Part shown: positions 26,764 to 36,089 of the stretch, in pieces
How positions within the stretch are numbered: position 1 is the first letter of the stretch
Layout: each line of letters starts with the position of its first letter
DNA from: Microbacterium pseudoresistens
Lineage (GTDB): Bacteria > Actinomycetota > Actinomycetes > Actinomycetales > Microbacteriaceae
Direction of reading: 5' to 3'
DNA: 64,000 nucleotides
Assembly (NCBI RefSeq): GCF_013409745.1
Contig: NZ_JACCBH010000001.1
Location: 1-64,000 of the forward strand
Position numbers and translations under genes: made by a program
The notes under the pieces: model-generated
The model's input: the letters and a program-made list of their open reading frames with translations, nothing else
The model's database searches: none
Told to the model about the DNA's origin: nothing

Positions 26764-27378
26764 TCAGAGCCCCGCCAGCAGCGGAGCGAGGGCCGCGAAC
26801 GCCCTCGTACGGTGCGAGAGGGCGTTCTTCTCGTCGGCGGAGAACTCGCCCGCGGTCCTTGTGGCGGCCTCGGGCTGATCATCGGGAATGAAGACGGGGT
26901 CGTAGCCGAAACCGCCCTCGCCCGCCGGAGCGTGGGCGAGGCGGCCGGGCCAGACGCCCTCGACGACGTGCTCGATGGGCGAGGAGCCGTCAACAGCGGG
27001 AACGACGAGGGCGATCGTGGAGACGAACTGCGCCGTACGACGCGGATCCGGGATGTCGCGGAGCTGATCCAGCAGCAGCTCGCGATTGGCCACAGCATCC
27101 TTGCGCTGACCGGCCCAGTACGCCGAGAACGCACCCGGTACTCCGCCGAGCGCGTCGACGCAGATGCCGGAGTCGTCGGCGAGCGCCGGAAGACCGGTGT
27201 GCGCGACGGCGGCGCGCGCCTTGATGAGCGCGTTCTCCCGGAAGGTGATGCCGTCTTCCACCGGCTCGGGGCCGTCGTAGCCGATCACCTCGACGTCTGG
27301 TCGGGTCGCGGCGACGATCGCGGCGAACTCCTCGATCTTGTGCGCGTTGTGCGTGGCGAGCACGACCCGGATGCCCAC
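26764..27378 (-). CDS. rdgB: RdgB/HAM1 non-canonical purine NTP pyrophosphatase
   Basis: A 204-residue enzyme hydrolysing dITP, ITP and XTP to keep deaminated purines out of nucleic acids. Motifs: VVLATHNAHKIEEF at the N-terminus, TFRENALIKARAA, ALADDSGICVDAL with the catalytic Asp, GEGGFGYDPVF, and SHRTRAF. GTG at 27378 follows the rph stop by 3 bp, so it is co-translated with rph. Last gene of the murI-rph-rdgB unit, an order shared with mycobacteria. Confidence 0.95.
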   Translation of the reverse strand: MGIRVVLATHNAHKIEEFAAIVAATRPDVEVIGYDGPEPVEDGITFRENALIKARAAVAHTGLPALADDSGICVDALGGVPGAFSAYWAGQRKDAVANRELLLDQLRDIPDPRRTAQFVSTIALVVPAVDGSSPIEHVVEGVWPGRLAHAPAGEGGFGYDPVFIPDDQPEAATRTAGEFSADEKNALSHRTRAFAALAPLLAGL

Positions 27379-27381
27379 GGC

Positions 27382-28122
27382 TCAGGCCTCGAGCGCGGCG
27401 ATCTGGTGCTCTCGGAGCTCGGCGCATCCCTTCACACCGAGCTCGAGGAGGGCATCCAGCTCGCGCTTGTCGAAGGGTGCACCCTCGGCGGTGCCCTGCA
27501 CCTCGACGAAGAGCCCGCGCCCGGTGACGACGATGTTCATGTCGGTCTCGGCGCGCACATCCTCGACGTACGGCAGGTCCAGCATCGGCACGCCGTCGAT
27601 GATCCCCACCGAGATCGCCGAGACGGAATCGATGAGCGGGGTGGAGTTCTTGCCGATGAACTTCTTCTCACGGCCCCATTCGATGGCGTCGGCGAGCGCC
27701 ACGTAGGCGCCGGTGATGGCGGCCGTACGGGTGCCGCCGTCGGCCTGCAGCACGTCGCAGTCGATGACGATCGTGTTCTCGCCCAGCGCCTTCGTGTCGA
27801 CGACGGCGCGCAGCGCGCGGCCGATGAGGCGGGAGATCTCGTGCGTGCGCCCGCCGATCCTGCCCTTGACGCTCTCGCGGTCGTTGCGGCTGTTGGTCGC
27901 GCGCGGCAGCATCGCGTACTCGGCCGTCACCCAGCCCTTGCCTTTGCCTGTGAGCCAGCGCGGCACCCCGTTGGTGAACGATGCGGTGCAGAGCACCTTG
28001 GTGCCGCCGAAGCTGATCAGCGCGGAACCCTCGGCCTGTGCACTCCAGCCGCGCTCGATCGTGACGGGGCGCAGCTGGTCGAAGGATCGGCCGTCGGCAC
28101 GGACGATGGCGTTCTCTGCCAT
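27382..28122 (-). CDS. rph: Ribonuclease PH
   Basis: A 246-residue phosphorolytic 3'-5' exoribonuclease that trims tRNA 3' ends. Typical features are [67 protein letters not shown] and [23 protein letters not shown]. Length is normal. ATG 28122 with AGGAGT upstream. It lies 47 bp after murI. Confidence 0.96.
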   Translation of the reverse strand: MAENAIVRADGRSFDQLRPVTIERGWSAQAEGSALISFGGTKVLCTASFTNGVPRWLTGKGKGWVTAEYAMLPRATNSRNDRESVKGRIGGRTHEISRLIGRALRAVVDTKALGENTIVIDCDVLQADGGTRTAAITGAYVALADAIEWGREKKFIGKNSTPLIDSVSAISVGIIDGVPMLDLPYVEDVRAETDMNIVVTGRGLFVEVQGTAEGAPFDKRELDALLELGVKGCAELREHQIAALEA

Positions 28123-28169
28123 GAAGGTGACTCCTGTTCGGATCAGGTCTCGGGAAAGCGGTCGGATGC

Positions 28170-29009
28170 TCAGCGCAGGTCGGCGGGAAGGTCGACCGGC
28201 AGGTCGATGACGCCGGTCTGCACGAGTTGCACCTCGCGCACCTCGCTGCCCATGAGCCGGTTGGCCAGGGCCGTGAAGTCGTCGGCGGAGACGCCGGTGG
28301 CCTCGTACACGTAGCGCGGGACGGCGTCGGCGGAAGCGAGCAGATCACCGCGCACGAGGTGGCGGTACACGTCGCTGGCCGTCTCATCGTCGCTGGAGAC
28401 CAGGCTGACACCCTCGCCCATGACGTAGCCGATCGCGCCGCGCAGAAACGGGTAGTGCGTGCAGCCGAGCACGAGCGTGTCGACGCCCGCGTCGCGCATC
28501 GGGGCGAGATAGCCCTCGGCGACGGCGAGCACCTCGGGGCTGTCGGTGATACCCGCCTCGACGAACTCCACGAAGCGCGGGCAGGCAGCGGCCGCGACGA
28601 CGAGGTTCTCGTTGACCTCGAGCATGTCCTGGTAGGCGCGGGAGGCGATCGTGCCGGCCGTGCCGATCACGCCGATGCGGCCGTTGCGCGTGGTGGACAT
28701 CGCCCGGCGCACGGCGGGGCCGATCACCTCGACGACGGGCACATCGTAACGCTCGCGCGCATCGCGGAGCATGGCGGCGGAGGCGGTGTTGCAGGCGATC
28801 ACGAGCATCTTCACGCCTTGGTCGACGAGCGCGTCGAGCACCTCGAGCGCGTAGCGGCGCACATCGGCGATGGGCTTCGGCCCGTACGGGGAGTGCGCGG
28901 TGTCGCCGATGTACACGAGCGACTCGCGAGGCAGCTGCGCGCGGATGGCCCTGGCCACCGTGAGACCGCCGACACCGGAGTCGAAGATCCCGATCGGCGC
29001 GTCGTTCAT
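28170..29009 (-). CDS. murI: Glutamate racemase
   Basis: A 279-residue enzyme making D-glutamate for peptidoglycan. The catalytic cysteines are Cys73 in VIACNTASA and Cys183 in [26 protein letters not shown] starts the protein. The ATG at 29009 is the family start although the frame is open 101 codons further; TAGGCT ends 8 nt upstream. First gene of the murI-rph-rdgB unit; divergent from pncB. Confidence 0.96.
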   Translation of the reverse strand: MNDAPIGIFDSGVGGLTVARAIRAQLPRESLVYIGDTAHSPYGPKPIADVRRYALEVLDALVDQGVKMLVIACNTASAAMLRDARERYDVPVVEVIGPAVRRAMSTTRNGRIGVIGTAGTIASRAYQDMLEVNENLVVAAAACPRFVEFVEAGITDSPEVLAVAEGYLAPMRDAGVDTLVLGCTHYPFLRGAIGYVMGEGVSLVSSDDETASDVYRHLVRGDLLASADAVPRYVYEATGVSADDFTALANRLMGSEVREVQLVQTGVIDLPVDLPADLR

Positions 29010-29061
29010 GATCCCCCAGCCTAGCGCCGCCGGTCTGCCGGAACGACCGGAATGCGGGCCA

Positions 29062-29067
29062 TACACT
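29062..29067 (+). promoter_or_regulatory. -10-like hexamer of leaderless pncB
   Basis: TACACT ending 7 nt before the ATG at 29075. Confidence 0.55.
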
Positions 29068-29074
29068 GTCGGGC

Positions 29075-30400
29075 ATGACGGGTTCGACCGGGCTGATGAC
29101 CGACCGCTACGAGCTGACGATGCTGGAGGCGGCGCTGCGAGACGGCACGGCCGCACGACCATCGGTATTCGAGCTGTTCTCACGGCGGCTGTCGGGTGGG
29201 AGGCGCTTCGGCGTCGTGGCGGGCACGGGACGCCTGCTCTCGCTGCTGCGCGACTTCCGCTTCGGAGACGACGAGCTGCGCTTCCTCCGCGATGAGAAGG
29301 TCGTCGACGCACAGACTCTGCGGTACCTGGCGGACTACCGGTTCACGGGCACCATCCGCGGGTACCGCGAGGGCGAGCTGTACTTCCCCGGTTCACCCGT
29401 GCTCACCGTCGAGGGCACGTTCGGCGACGCCGTGATCCTGGAGACCCTCGCCCTGAGCGTGCTCAACCACGACTCGGCAGTGGCGACGGCCGCGGCGCGC
29501 ATGTCGATCGCCGCCGGAGACCGGCCCCTGGCCGAGATGGGCTCGCGGCGCGCCGGCGAGGATTCGGCCGTCGCGGCGGCGCGGGCGGCGTACCTGGCCG
29601 GCTTCGATGCGACGAGCAACCTGGAGGCGGGCCGGCGCTGGGGCATCCCGACGATGGGGACGGCCGCGCACTCGTGGACGCTGCTGCACGACAGCGAAGA
29701 AGATGCCTTCCGCGCGCAGGTCGATGCGCTCGGCGCGGAGACTACCCTCCTCATCGACACCTACGACATCCGTCGCGGAGTGGAGACGGCGATCCGCGTC
29801 GCCGGCACCGAGCTGGGCGGGGTGCGCATCGACTCCGGAGACCTGCCGATCGTCGCCGGCGAGGTGCGGGCGCAGCTGGACGAGCTCGGTGCCACCGGCA
29901 CGAAGATCACCGTGACCAGCGACCTCGACGAGTACGCCATCGCGGCGCTGGCTGCCTCTCCCGTCGACTCGTACGGCGTGGGCACCTCCGTGGTCACCGG
30001 CTCGGGATATCCGACCGCCGGAATGGTCTACAAACTCGTCGCCCGCCGGAGTCCCGACGACGGTTGGGTCGCCGTGGCGAAGGTCTCCGAGAACAAGGCC
30101 TCCCGCGGCGGGCGCAAAGCCGCCTTCCGCACGGTGCACGACGGGACGGCGCAGGACGAGACCGTCGTCGTGTCCGACGGGTTCGAAGACGTCGCCGAAC
30201 CCGTCGCGCATCCGGATGGTCGCCCGCTGCAGGTCGTGCTCGTCGATCGGGGCGAGATCGACACCGCTCATGAAGGCGCCGCCGGCACCGAGGCGGCGCG
30301 AGCGCATCACCTCCGCGTGCGCGAGGAGCTGCCGGTGCGCGCCCTGGCGCTCAGCAAGTCGGATCCGGCGATCCCGACGCTGTTCGTCGACGCAGGCTGA
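29075..30400 (+). CDS. pncB: Nicotinate phosphoribosyltransferase
   Basis: A 441-residue NAD-salvage enzyme joining nicotinate to PRPP. The early [44 protein letters not shown], His199 in GTAAHSW (the residue phosphorylated in this family), [12 protein letters not shown] and RIDSGDLP identify it. ATG 29075 has a leaderless-type upstream hexamer. Convergent with DUF3039. Confidence 0.96.
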   Translation: MTGSTGLMTDRYELTMLEAALRDGTAARPSVFELFSRRLSGGRRFGVVAGTGRLLSLLRDFRFGDDELRFLRDEKVVDAQTLRYLADYRFTGTIRGYREGELYFPGSPVLTVEGTFGDAVILETLALSVLNHDSAVATAAARMSIAAGDRPLAEMGSRRAGEDSAVAAARAAYLAGFDATSNLEAGRRWGIPTMGTAAHSWTLLHDSEEDAFRAQVDALGAETTLLIDTYDIRRGVETAIRVAGTELGGVRIDSGDLPIVAGEVRAQLDELGATGTKITVTSDLDEYAIAALAASPVDSYGVGTSVVTGSGYPTAGMVYKLVARRSPDDGWVAVAKVSENKASRGGRKAAFRTVHDGTAQDETVVVSDGFEDVAEPVAHPDGRPLQVVLVDRGEIDTAHEGAAGTEAARAHHLRVREELPVRALALSKSDPAIPTLFVDAG

Positions 30401-30431
30401 GGGACGAAGCGGACGGACGGCTCTTGGACCG

Positions 30432-30698
30432 TCAGCCCATCATGGACTCGTAGATCTCCTTGCACGTGGGGCAGACGGGGAACTTCTCGGGATCGCGCCC
30501 GGGCGTCCACTTCTTGCCGCACAGCGCCCGCACCGGCTTTCCGGTGAGCGCCGATTCGAGGATCTTCTCCTTCTTGACATAGTGCGAGAACCGCTCGTGG
30601 TCTCCCGGCTCCTGCAGCTCTTCTTCGAGAAGCTGCTCGAGCTCGCGGTCGAGGGTGGCCACGCCGCCCTGATCGGGGGCATCCGACGGAGTGCTCAT
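30432..30698 (-). CDS. DUF3039 protein
   Basis: An 88-residue actinobacteria-specific protein. HERFSHYVKKEKI followed by ALCGKKW and CPTCKEIYE gives a His/Cys set (one His, three Cys) that could bind zinc. Function unknown. A TAGACT hexamer ends 7 nt before the ATG. No signal peptide. Confidence 0.9.
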   Translation of the reverse strand: MSTPSDAPDQGGVATLDRELEQLLEEELQEPGDHERFSHYVKKEKILESALTGKPVRALCGKKWTPGRDPEKFPVCPTCKEIYESMMG

Positions 30699-30705
30699 AG
30701 CCGCG

Positions 30706-30711
30706 AGTCTA
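30706..30711 (-). promoter_or_regulatory. -10-like hexamer of leaderless DUF3039 gene
   Basis: TAGACT read leftward, 7 nt before the ATG at 30698. Confidence 0.5.
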
Positions 30712-30740
30712 GCCGCGACCGACGGGCGTCGGGTCGTGGA

Positions 30741-32312
30741 TCAGACAGTCTCGACGAACTCCATGAGGCGTTCGCCGCTGCGCTCGTACACCCGCGCGCC
30801 CACGAACGCCCCGACGGCGAGCACGACGACTCCGGTCACGATCCCTGTCCACAGCGGTGCCAGCACGGATCGATCCGGGTCTGCCAGCGCGCCCCAGGCG
30901 AGCACGATCGTCGGCACGCTCAGCACGATGGCCCCCACGAGCGTCCCCGCCTGGCCGAGGGCACCGCGCGAGACTCCGCGCTGCGGCTGCTGGAAGGGAC
31001 TGTCGCCCGGGCGGGAGACGGCATAGGGCGAGATGACCGAGGCGATGCTCGACAGGCCCATACCGCACAGCAGCAGGCTCACCGAGAGCCCCACGAACAC
31101 GGGCAGCAGACTCCAGCGCCCGATCACCGCCAGCGTGATCGGGATCGCGATCGCGAGCACGGGGATGGCGAACAGCAGCACGGGCACGAGGCGCCCCAGA
31201 CGATCCGCCGCACCGCGCACGCCGCTGGCGACGTGCACCCACAGTGCGGTCGAGTCGTAGGCGACGTCGTTATGCGCCAGCCAGCCGAAGAACAGCGCCA
31301 TCACCGGCACGGGAAGGGCTGCGGCGAGCGGAAGCGGGACTCCGGCGACGAGCAGCGGGATGACCGTGAGCACACCCGCGACCGGCACGATCGCGACGTT
31401 GACGAGGTAGCGACGGTCGCGCAGCCAGTACACCAGGCTGCGCGCGGCGACCGCACCGAACTCGTTGGCCGGCAGCAGCGCGAACCAGCCGAGGCCAGGG
31501 CGCTCGCGCACCGTCGTCGGGCGATCCGTGCTGTGCAGCGCACGCCGCACGAGCAGCACCCACCCGGCCAGCACGATGGCTGCGGTGACCACCGCGACCA
31601 GTCCGCTCACCCAGGCGCCGGCGGTGTCGCCGGCCGCAGCCAGCAGCGGAAACGCCGTGGCGGCGCCGAGCGGAGTGAACCCGAGCACGGTCGCGGCCAG
31701 GCGCAGCGGGCCGGGCACGTCGCCGTCCCAGCGCAACGATGCCGTGAAGACGCCGACGGGGACGGCGACGACGATGACGGCGAGGGCGAACAACGACGTG
31801 AGCTCGCGCGAGCGCCGTTCGGGCAGCAGCAGAGCGCTGAGCATCATGCCGACGCGCGCGGCGAACACGGCGATGAGCAGCGAGAGCACCGCGCCGAGCA
31901 CCGCGAGCGGCCACGGCGCTCCGAGGGATATGGCCGTGGCGGCCGTGGCGACGTCGAGCACGATGAGGGCGAGCGAGGGCACGCTGACGAAGGCGGCGAG
32001 CCCCAGGGTGAGCGGCATCGTGCGCTCGTCGACGCCGAAGACGCCGAAGCGGCGAGGGTCGAGCTGATCGGTCGTGCCGGAGAGCACCGGGGCGAGGAAG
32101 AAGCCGAGCACCACGGCGGATCCGCCGAGCACGATCACCGTCGTCGCCGCAGCGTGCGTCGCATCGGCGAGGCTGCGTACGGCGAGCACCGCGATGATCG
32201 TCGCCACGACGGTGGCGGCCAGGGCGAGCGCGACCCGCACGACGCGCTCGCGATCGCCGCGCAGCGCCCCGAGCAGGAGCATCGACCTCAGTCGGAGAAC
32301 GCGTGCAACCAC
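30741..32312 (-). CDS. ABC exporter permease, multi-spanning
   Basis: A ~523-residue hydrophobic protein with about 12-14 membrane segments and no extracellular enzymatic domain. It follows, and overlaps, an ABC ATPase gene, so it is the permease of the same exporter. The N-terminus RVLRLRSMLLLGALRGD is common to ABC-2-like permeases of actinobacteria. The start is uncertain: GTG 32312 overlaps the ATPase gene by 25 bp; ATG 32282 (GAGG just upstream) would give 513 residues. Substrate unknown. Confidence 0.82.
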   Translation of the reverse strand: MVARVLRLRSMLLLGALRGDRERVVRVALALAATVVATIIAVLAVRSLADATHAAATTVIVLGGSAVVLGFFLAPVLSGTTDQLDPRRFGVFGVDERTMPLTLGLAAFVSVPSLALIVLDVATAATAISLGAPWPLAVLGAVLSLLIAVFAARVGMMLSALLLPERRSRELTSLFALAVIVVAVPVGVFTASLRWDGDVPGPLRLAATVLGFTPLGAATAFPLLAAAGDTAGAWVSGLVAVVTAAIVLAGWVLLVRRALHSTDRPTTVRERPGLGWFALLPANEFGAVAARSLVYWLRDRRYLVNVAIVPVAGVLTVIPLLVAGVPLPLAAALPVPVMALFFGWLAHNDVAYDSTALWVHVASGVRGAADRLGRLVPVLLFAIPVLAIAIPITLAVIGRWSLLPVFVGLSVSLLLCGMGLSSIASVISPYAVSRPGDSPFQQPQRGVSRGALGQAGTLVGAIVLSVPTIVLAWGALADPDRSVLAPLWTGIVTGVVVLAVGAFVGARVYERSGERLMEFVETV

Positions 32313-33964
32313 TCGAGCCCCTCCACCTCGGCGATGCCGCCGGACAGCTCCACGAAGCGCTGCTCGAGCGTCTGTCCCGCGCGCACCTGATCGATGGTCC
32401 CCTCGGCGAGAACCTCTCCCCCGACGATGATCGCGATGCGGGCGCACACGCGCTCCACCAGATCCATCCCGTGACTGGAGAGGATGACTGTGCCGCCGTG
32501 ATCCACATAGGCGTGCAGGATGTCGAGGATCACACCCGACGAGACGGGGTCGACGGCCTCGAACGGCTCGTCGAGCACGAGCACCCGCGGCGAATGGATC
32601 ATGGCACCCGCGAGCATGATCTTCTTCGTCATTCCTGCGGAATAGTCGGAGACCACCCGGCCCAGCGCGGACGTGAGGTCGAAGGCGCGGGCGAGGTCGA
32701 CGGTCCGCGTCTCGACGACCTCGGCCGGCAGTCCGCGCAGCAGACCGTAGTAGTGCAGCAGCTGGCGGCCGGTGAGTCGATCGAACGTACGCAGCCGGTC
32801 GGGCAGTACTCCCATGAGCTTCTTGGCACCGCGGGGGTCGGCGGACTGATCCACGCCGCAGATGCTGACCGAGCCCGAGTCGCTGCGCAGGAGCCCTGCG
32901 ACGATGGAGAGGGTGGTCGTCTTGCCCGCCCCGTTCGGCCCGACGATGCCGTAGAACGAGCCGGCGGGCACGGTGAGGTCGATGCCGTCGACGGCACGCG
33001 TGTCGCCGAAGACCTTCACGAGGTCGCGGATGACGAGCGCGTGCTCGGTGCCCTCCTCGGCCTCGGGCGGAGGCGCGATGAGATCGCCTCGGCGCACCAC
33101 CGCCGTGGCCGGCTCCCGCAGCGCTTCTTCGGTCACAGCATCATCTTGATCCACCACGGCGGGTTCGGCCACGGCTTCTTCGGTTGCGGGTGCTTCGGCC
33201 CTGGCCGCGGCGAGCGTTGCCACGGGTTCCGCCTTCGTCGACTTCGCGGTGCTCGTCGTACGCTTCGTCGTCGTCGTCTTCGTCGTCGTGGACTTCGCTG
33301 CCGCCTTCTTCGCCGTCGTGGACGCCGCCGGCTTCGAGGCTGCCGTCTTCGACGCGGACGTCTTCGCGGTCGGCTTGTCCGCCGCGGGTTTGGCGGGCGT
33401 GGTCTTCGCCGCCGACGTCTTCACTGCCGATGCGGAGGTCTTCTTGGCGCCGGTCGCCGTGGACATCGCCGGCTTCGTCGTCGTCGCCTCCTTCGCAGAG
33501 GTCGTCTTCGCGGGAGTCGACTTGGCAGGGGTCTTCCTCGCGGGCGCCTTCTTCGCGGTCGTCGCACTCGACGACGCCTTCACCGCAGCGACCTTGGCCG
33601 CCGTGACCTTGGCAGCCTCGGCCCGCTCCGCCGCCTTCGCCTTCTCCGCCTTCTCCGCGGCGGCCTTGACGGCGGCGGTGCGCGCCGTACCCGCCTTCAC
33701 CGTGGTCTTCTTCGCCGCCATCGTCCGCGACGCCGATTCCTCGGTCGCTGACTTGACCTTGGCGGTCTTTGCCGCCCTCGCCTTGGCGACAGCCGCGCGC
33801 TCGGCCGCCGTCGCCGTAGGCTTCTTCGCCGTGGACGAACGAGAGGCTCCGGCGCGGGAACCCGCGGCGCGGGATGCCGACGCGCGCTTCGTGGGAGCGC
33901 TCTTCTCCGACGTGTCGGGTGAGGGCTGGTCGGCGGATGTGGGATCAGGCGGCACGGCGGTCAC
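32288..33964 (-). CDS. ABC transporter ATPase with long histone H1-like Lys/Ala/Thr N-terminal extension
   Basis: A 558-residue protein in two parts. Residues ~310-558 are an ABC-2-type ATPase: Walker A at 342-350 (GPNGAGKTT), signature SDYSAGMTKK, Walker B VLVLDEPFEAVDP, and switch His in LSSHGMD. Residues ~20-255 are low-complexity, rich in Lys, Ala, Thr and Ser with motifs such as AKKAAAKS and APARKTPAKS, then an acidic segment (about 258-305). The composition resembles histone H1 and the HupB tail. The GTG at 33964 is supported by TACCGT 6 nt upstream, so the extension is probably expressed. Internal Met codons at 82 and 166 are alternatives, but neither removes the whole tail. Confidence 0.85.
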   Translation of the reverse strand: MTAVPPDPTSADQPSPDTSEKSAPTKRASASRAAGSRAGASRSSTAKKPTATAAERAAVAKARAAKTAKVKSATEESASRTMAAKKTTVKAGTARTAAVKAAAEKAEKAKAAERAEAAKVTAAKVAAVKASSSATTAKKAPARKTPAKSTPAKTTSAKEATTTKPAMSTATGAKKTSASAVKTSAAKTTPAKPAADKPTAKTSASKTAASKPAASTTAKKAAAKSTTTKTTTTKRTTSTAKSTKAEPVATLAAARAEAPATEEAVAEPAVVDQDDAVTEEALREPATAVVRRGDLIAPPPEAEEGTEHALVIRDLVKVFGDTRAVDGIDLTVPAGSFYGIVGPNGAGKTTTLSIVAGLLRSDSGSVSICGVDQSADPRGAKKLMGVLPDRLRTFDRLTGRQLLHYYGLLRGLPAEVVETRTVDLARAFDLTSALGRVVSDYSAGMTKKIMLAGAMIHSPRVLVLDEPFEAVDPVSSGVILDILHAYVDHGGTVILSSHGMDLVERVCARIAIIVGGEVLAEGTIDQVRAGQTLEQRFVELSGGIAEVEGLEWLHAFSD

Positions 33965-33967
33965 CCC

Positions 33968-33987
33968 GCAACGGTATCAACCGTTGC
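33968..33987. repeat. Inverted repeat over ABC ATPase promoter
   Basis: GCAACGG-TATCAA-CCGTTGC, perfect 7-bp arms, 6-bp spacer. It covers the presumed -10 and ends 3 nt from the start codon, so it is a candidate operator. Confidence 0.5.
33971..33976 (-). promoter_or_regulatory. -10-like hexamer of leaderless ABC ATPase gene
   Basis: TACCGT read leftward, exactly 6 nt before the GTG at 33964; it lies inside an inverted repeat. Confidence 0.5.
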
Positions 33988-34201
33988 CCGGCATCGGATG
34001 ATCGACGGTGGATAATCACGCTGTGCGACGGTTGTTCGCATGCTCCTGTTCCTGAGAACGCCCCGTGCAGTCGATCACGAAACAGCAACGGGCATCATAT
34101 TCTCCCGAGGTTCCCAGGAGTCATCGCTAGCATGATCGACGGCACGAAGGAGTGTCCTCCCGGTTAACCAACCGTGAAACACACGTGACAGGAGTAGTTC
34201 T

Positions 34202-34894
34202 GTGACTCTTCAGACCATCATTCTCGCTGCGGGCATGGGCTCGCGGCTCGGCCGCGCCCTGCCGAAGCCGCTGACCGAGTTGAGCGACGGCCGCTCGATC
34301 ATGCAGCAGCAGCACGACAACATCCGCGCGGCGTTCGGCAGCGACGTCCGCATCACGAGCGTCGTCGGCTACCGCGCCGAGAGCATCGTCGAAGCCTTCC
34401 CTCGCGTCAACTACGTGCACAACGAGCGCTACGACGAGACCAACACGTCCAAGAGCCTGCTGCGTGGCCTCGCCGCGACGGGCAAGAGCGGCGTGCTCTG
34501 GATGAACGGCGATGTCGTGTTCGACCCGCGCGTGCTCGGCCGTGCGATCGAGTTCATCGATCGCGATCAGTCCTTCGTCACCGTCAACACCTCCAAGGTG
34601 AGCGACGAAGAGGTGAAGTACACCATCAGCGCCGAGGGCTTCATCAAGGAGCTGTCCAAGACCGTCGTCGGCGGCATCGGCGAGGCCGTGGGCATCAACT
34701 ACATCTCGTCGAAGGACAAGGCCGCCTTCATGCGCCAGCTGCAGCGAGTCGACGACCAGGACTACTTCGAGCGCGGTCTCGAACTGGCGATCGCCGAGAA
34801 CGGTCTGCTGCTCGAGCCGATGGACATCTCCGACCTGTACGCGGTCGAGGTGGACTTCGCCGAAGACCTGGAGCGTGCGAACCTCTTCGTCTGA
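34202..34894 (+). CDS. Sugar-phosphate / polyol-phosphate nucleotidyltransferase (NTP transferase family)
   Basis: A 230-residue protein with the nucleotidyltransferase signature TIILAAGMGSRLGRALPKPLTEL, a catalytic Asp in WMNGDVVFD and Asp in YAVEVDFAEDLERA. The small size and the end motif resemble the LicC/choline-phosphate cytidylyltransferase branch. Located before three CDP-glycerol-type transferases, it may make the activated donor (for example a CDP-polyol or CDP-choline); this is inference. GTG 34202 has AGGAG at 34189-34193. The 237-bp upstream gap holds its promoter and the one of the ABC gene. Confidence 0.8.
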   Translation: MTLQTIILAAGMGSRLGRALPKPLTELSDGRSIMQQQHDNIRAAFGSDVRITSVVGYRAESIVEAFPRVNYVHNERYDETNTSKSLLRGLAATGKSGVLWMNGDVVFDPRVLGRAIEFIDRDQSFVTVNTSKVSDEEVKYTISAEGFIKELSKTVVGGIGEAVGINYISSKDKAAFMRQLQRVDDQDYFERGLELAIAENGLLLEPMDISDLYAVEVDFAEDLERANLFV

Positions 34895-34912
34895 CCTGCA
34901 CGCACAGCAGTC

Positions 34913-34944
34913 GTCAGGGCCGTCCCGTTCGGGGCGGCCCTGAC
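34913..34944. terminator. Hairpin terminator after nucleotidyltransferase gene
   Basis: 14-bp stem (34913-34926 with 34931-34944, one G-T pair) and GTTC loop. The T-tract is weak. Confidence 0.7.
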
Positions 34945-34983
34945 GCGTTCGCGGTCTCCCGGCGTTCTCGCCACGGCGATGTC

Positions 34984-34989
34984 TAGGAT
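34984..34989 (+). promoter_or_regulatory. -10-like hexamer of leaderless gene at 34996
   Basis: TAGGAT ending 6 nt before the ATG at 34996. Confidence 0.55.
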
Positions 34990-34995
34990 CGTGAC

Positions 34996-35985
34996 ATGGC
35001 TCGGAAGGTGCACAAGATCCACTCCCTCCCGGACGACTCCCCGTGGGACACGGGGCTGCCTCCGGTGGGCGATCCGGAGCATCCGGTGATCGTGCGCGGA
35101 ATCGACCGGGTGCTCGCCGTGCAGCGCCCGCTGGTGCTCGCGCACATTCGCAGCATCCGCCTGCGCCACCCCGACGCCACGCCCAGCGAGATCGTGCGCT
35201 ACCTCGAACGCCGCTACCTCGCCGCAGTGACGACCGGCGGTGCGGCCGTCGGCGCGACCGCGGTGATCCCCGGGATCACGACCCCCGTCACCCTCGCGCT
35301 CTCGGGCGTCGAGACGGTCGGATTCGTCGAGTCGACGGCACTGTTCGCGCAGTCGGTCGCCGAGGTGCACGGCATCTCCGTGACGGATCCGGATCGCGCA
35401 CGCGCCCTGGTGATGACGCTCATGCTCGGCAAGGAAGGCGTCGATCTCGTCTCCCAGCTCGCGGGCCAGGCGCGCGGCAAGAATGCCGGACGCCCCGCCT
35501 ACTGGGGCGAGCTCGTCACCAAGACACTCCCCCGCGCATCGGTCGGGCCGCTGGTCGATCGTCTCAAGACGATGTTCACCCGGCACCTCGCCGCAGCGGG
35601 CGGAGCGTCTTTCCTCGGCAAGGCCCTGCCGTTCGGGATCGGCGCCGCGATCGGGGGCGCAGGAAACCACATCCTCGGTCGACGCGTGCTGACCAGCTCG
35701 CGCCGGGCGTTCGGCATCGCGCCCACGACGCTGCCCGCCGAACTCGAGCCGCGCGAGAATGCCGAGCGGCTCGAATCGAAGCTCGCGCGCGGTGCGCAGT
35801 ACGCCGGATCGGCCGTGGCCGGAGCCGGCGGCAGCGCCGTACGCGGTGTCACGTGGGTCGGGCGCAAAGCGGTGGATGCCGTACGGCGCGATCGCAAGGT
35901 CGCTCCGGAGACGCTCGACGGCCGCGCCGATGCGAGCAAGGGCGAGACCGAGGTGCTCGAGGATCGCGACTTCGAGGACCGCTGA
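34996..35985 (+). CDS. Uncharacterised protein with glycine-rich hydrophobic segments
   Basis: A 329-residue protein I do not firmly recognise. The first ~75 residues are basic and hydrophilic. Then come Ala/Gly-rich hydrophobic stretches (VTTGGAAVGATAVIPGITTPVTLAL and FLGKALPFGIGAAIGGAGNHILGRRVL) that resemble EcsC-type proteins. The C-terminal 50 residues are charged. It may be membrane-associated. Starts leaderless (TAGGAT, 6 nt). Lies between the nucleotidyltransferase and glycerophosphotransferase genes but has no clear pathway role. Confidence 0.7.
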   Translation: MARKVHKIHSLPDDSPWDTGLPPVGDPEHPVIVRGIDRVLAVQRPLVLAHIRSIRLRHPDATPSEIVRYLERRYLAAVTTGGAAVGATAVIPGITTPVTLALSGVETVGFVESTALFAQSVAEVHGISVTDPDRARALVMTLMLGKEGVDLVSQLAGQARGKNAGRPAYWGELVTKTLPRASVGPLVDRLKTMFTRHLAAAGGASFLGKALPFGIGAAIGGAGNHILGRRVLTSSRRAFGIAPTTLPAELEPRENAERLESKLARGAQYAGSAVAGAGGSAVRGVTWVGRKAVDAVRRDRKVAPETLDGRADASKGETEVLEDRDFEDR

Positions 35986-36077
35986 CGCTTCTCCTCCCCC
36001 GACGGGTCAGCAGCGAGGTTCTCCACAGCTCCGGCGTCGGAGACGCGAAGAGGCATGGTCGCGTCTGTCGTCGGCTC

Positions 36078-36083
36078 TAGCGT
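36078..36083 (+). promoter_or_regulatory. -10-like hexamer of leaderless gene at 36090
   Basis: TAGCGT ending 6 nt before the ATG at 36090. Confidence 0.5.
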
Positions 36084-36089
36084 GCCTGC

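Noticed and set aside
33249..34001. Val/Ala/Phe-rich plus-strand frame opposite the ABC ATPase tail
   Set aside because: It looks like a membrane protein only because the complement of Lys/Ala codons gives Phe/Leu/Gly/Val. The minus-strand frame joins an intact ABC domain and has a promoter-like box at the right spacing.
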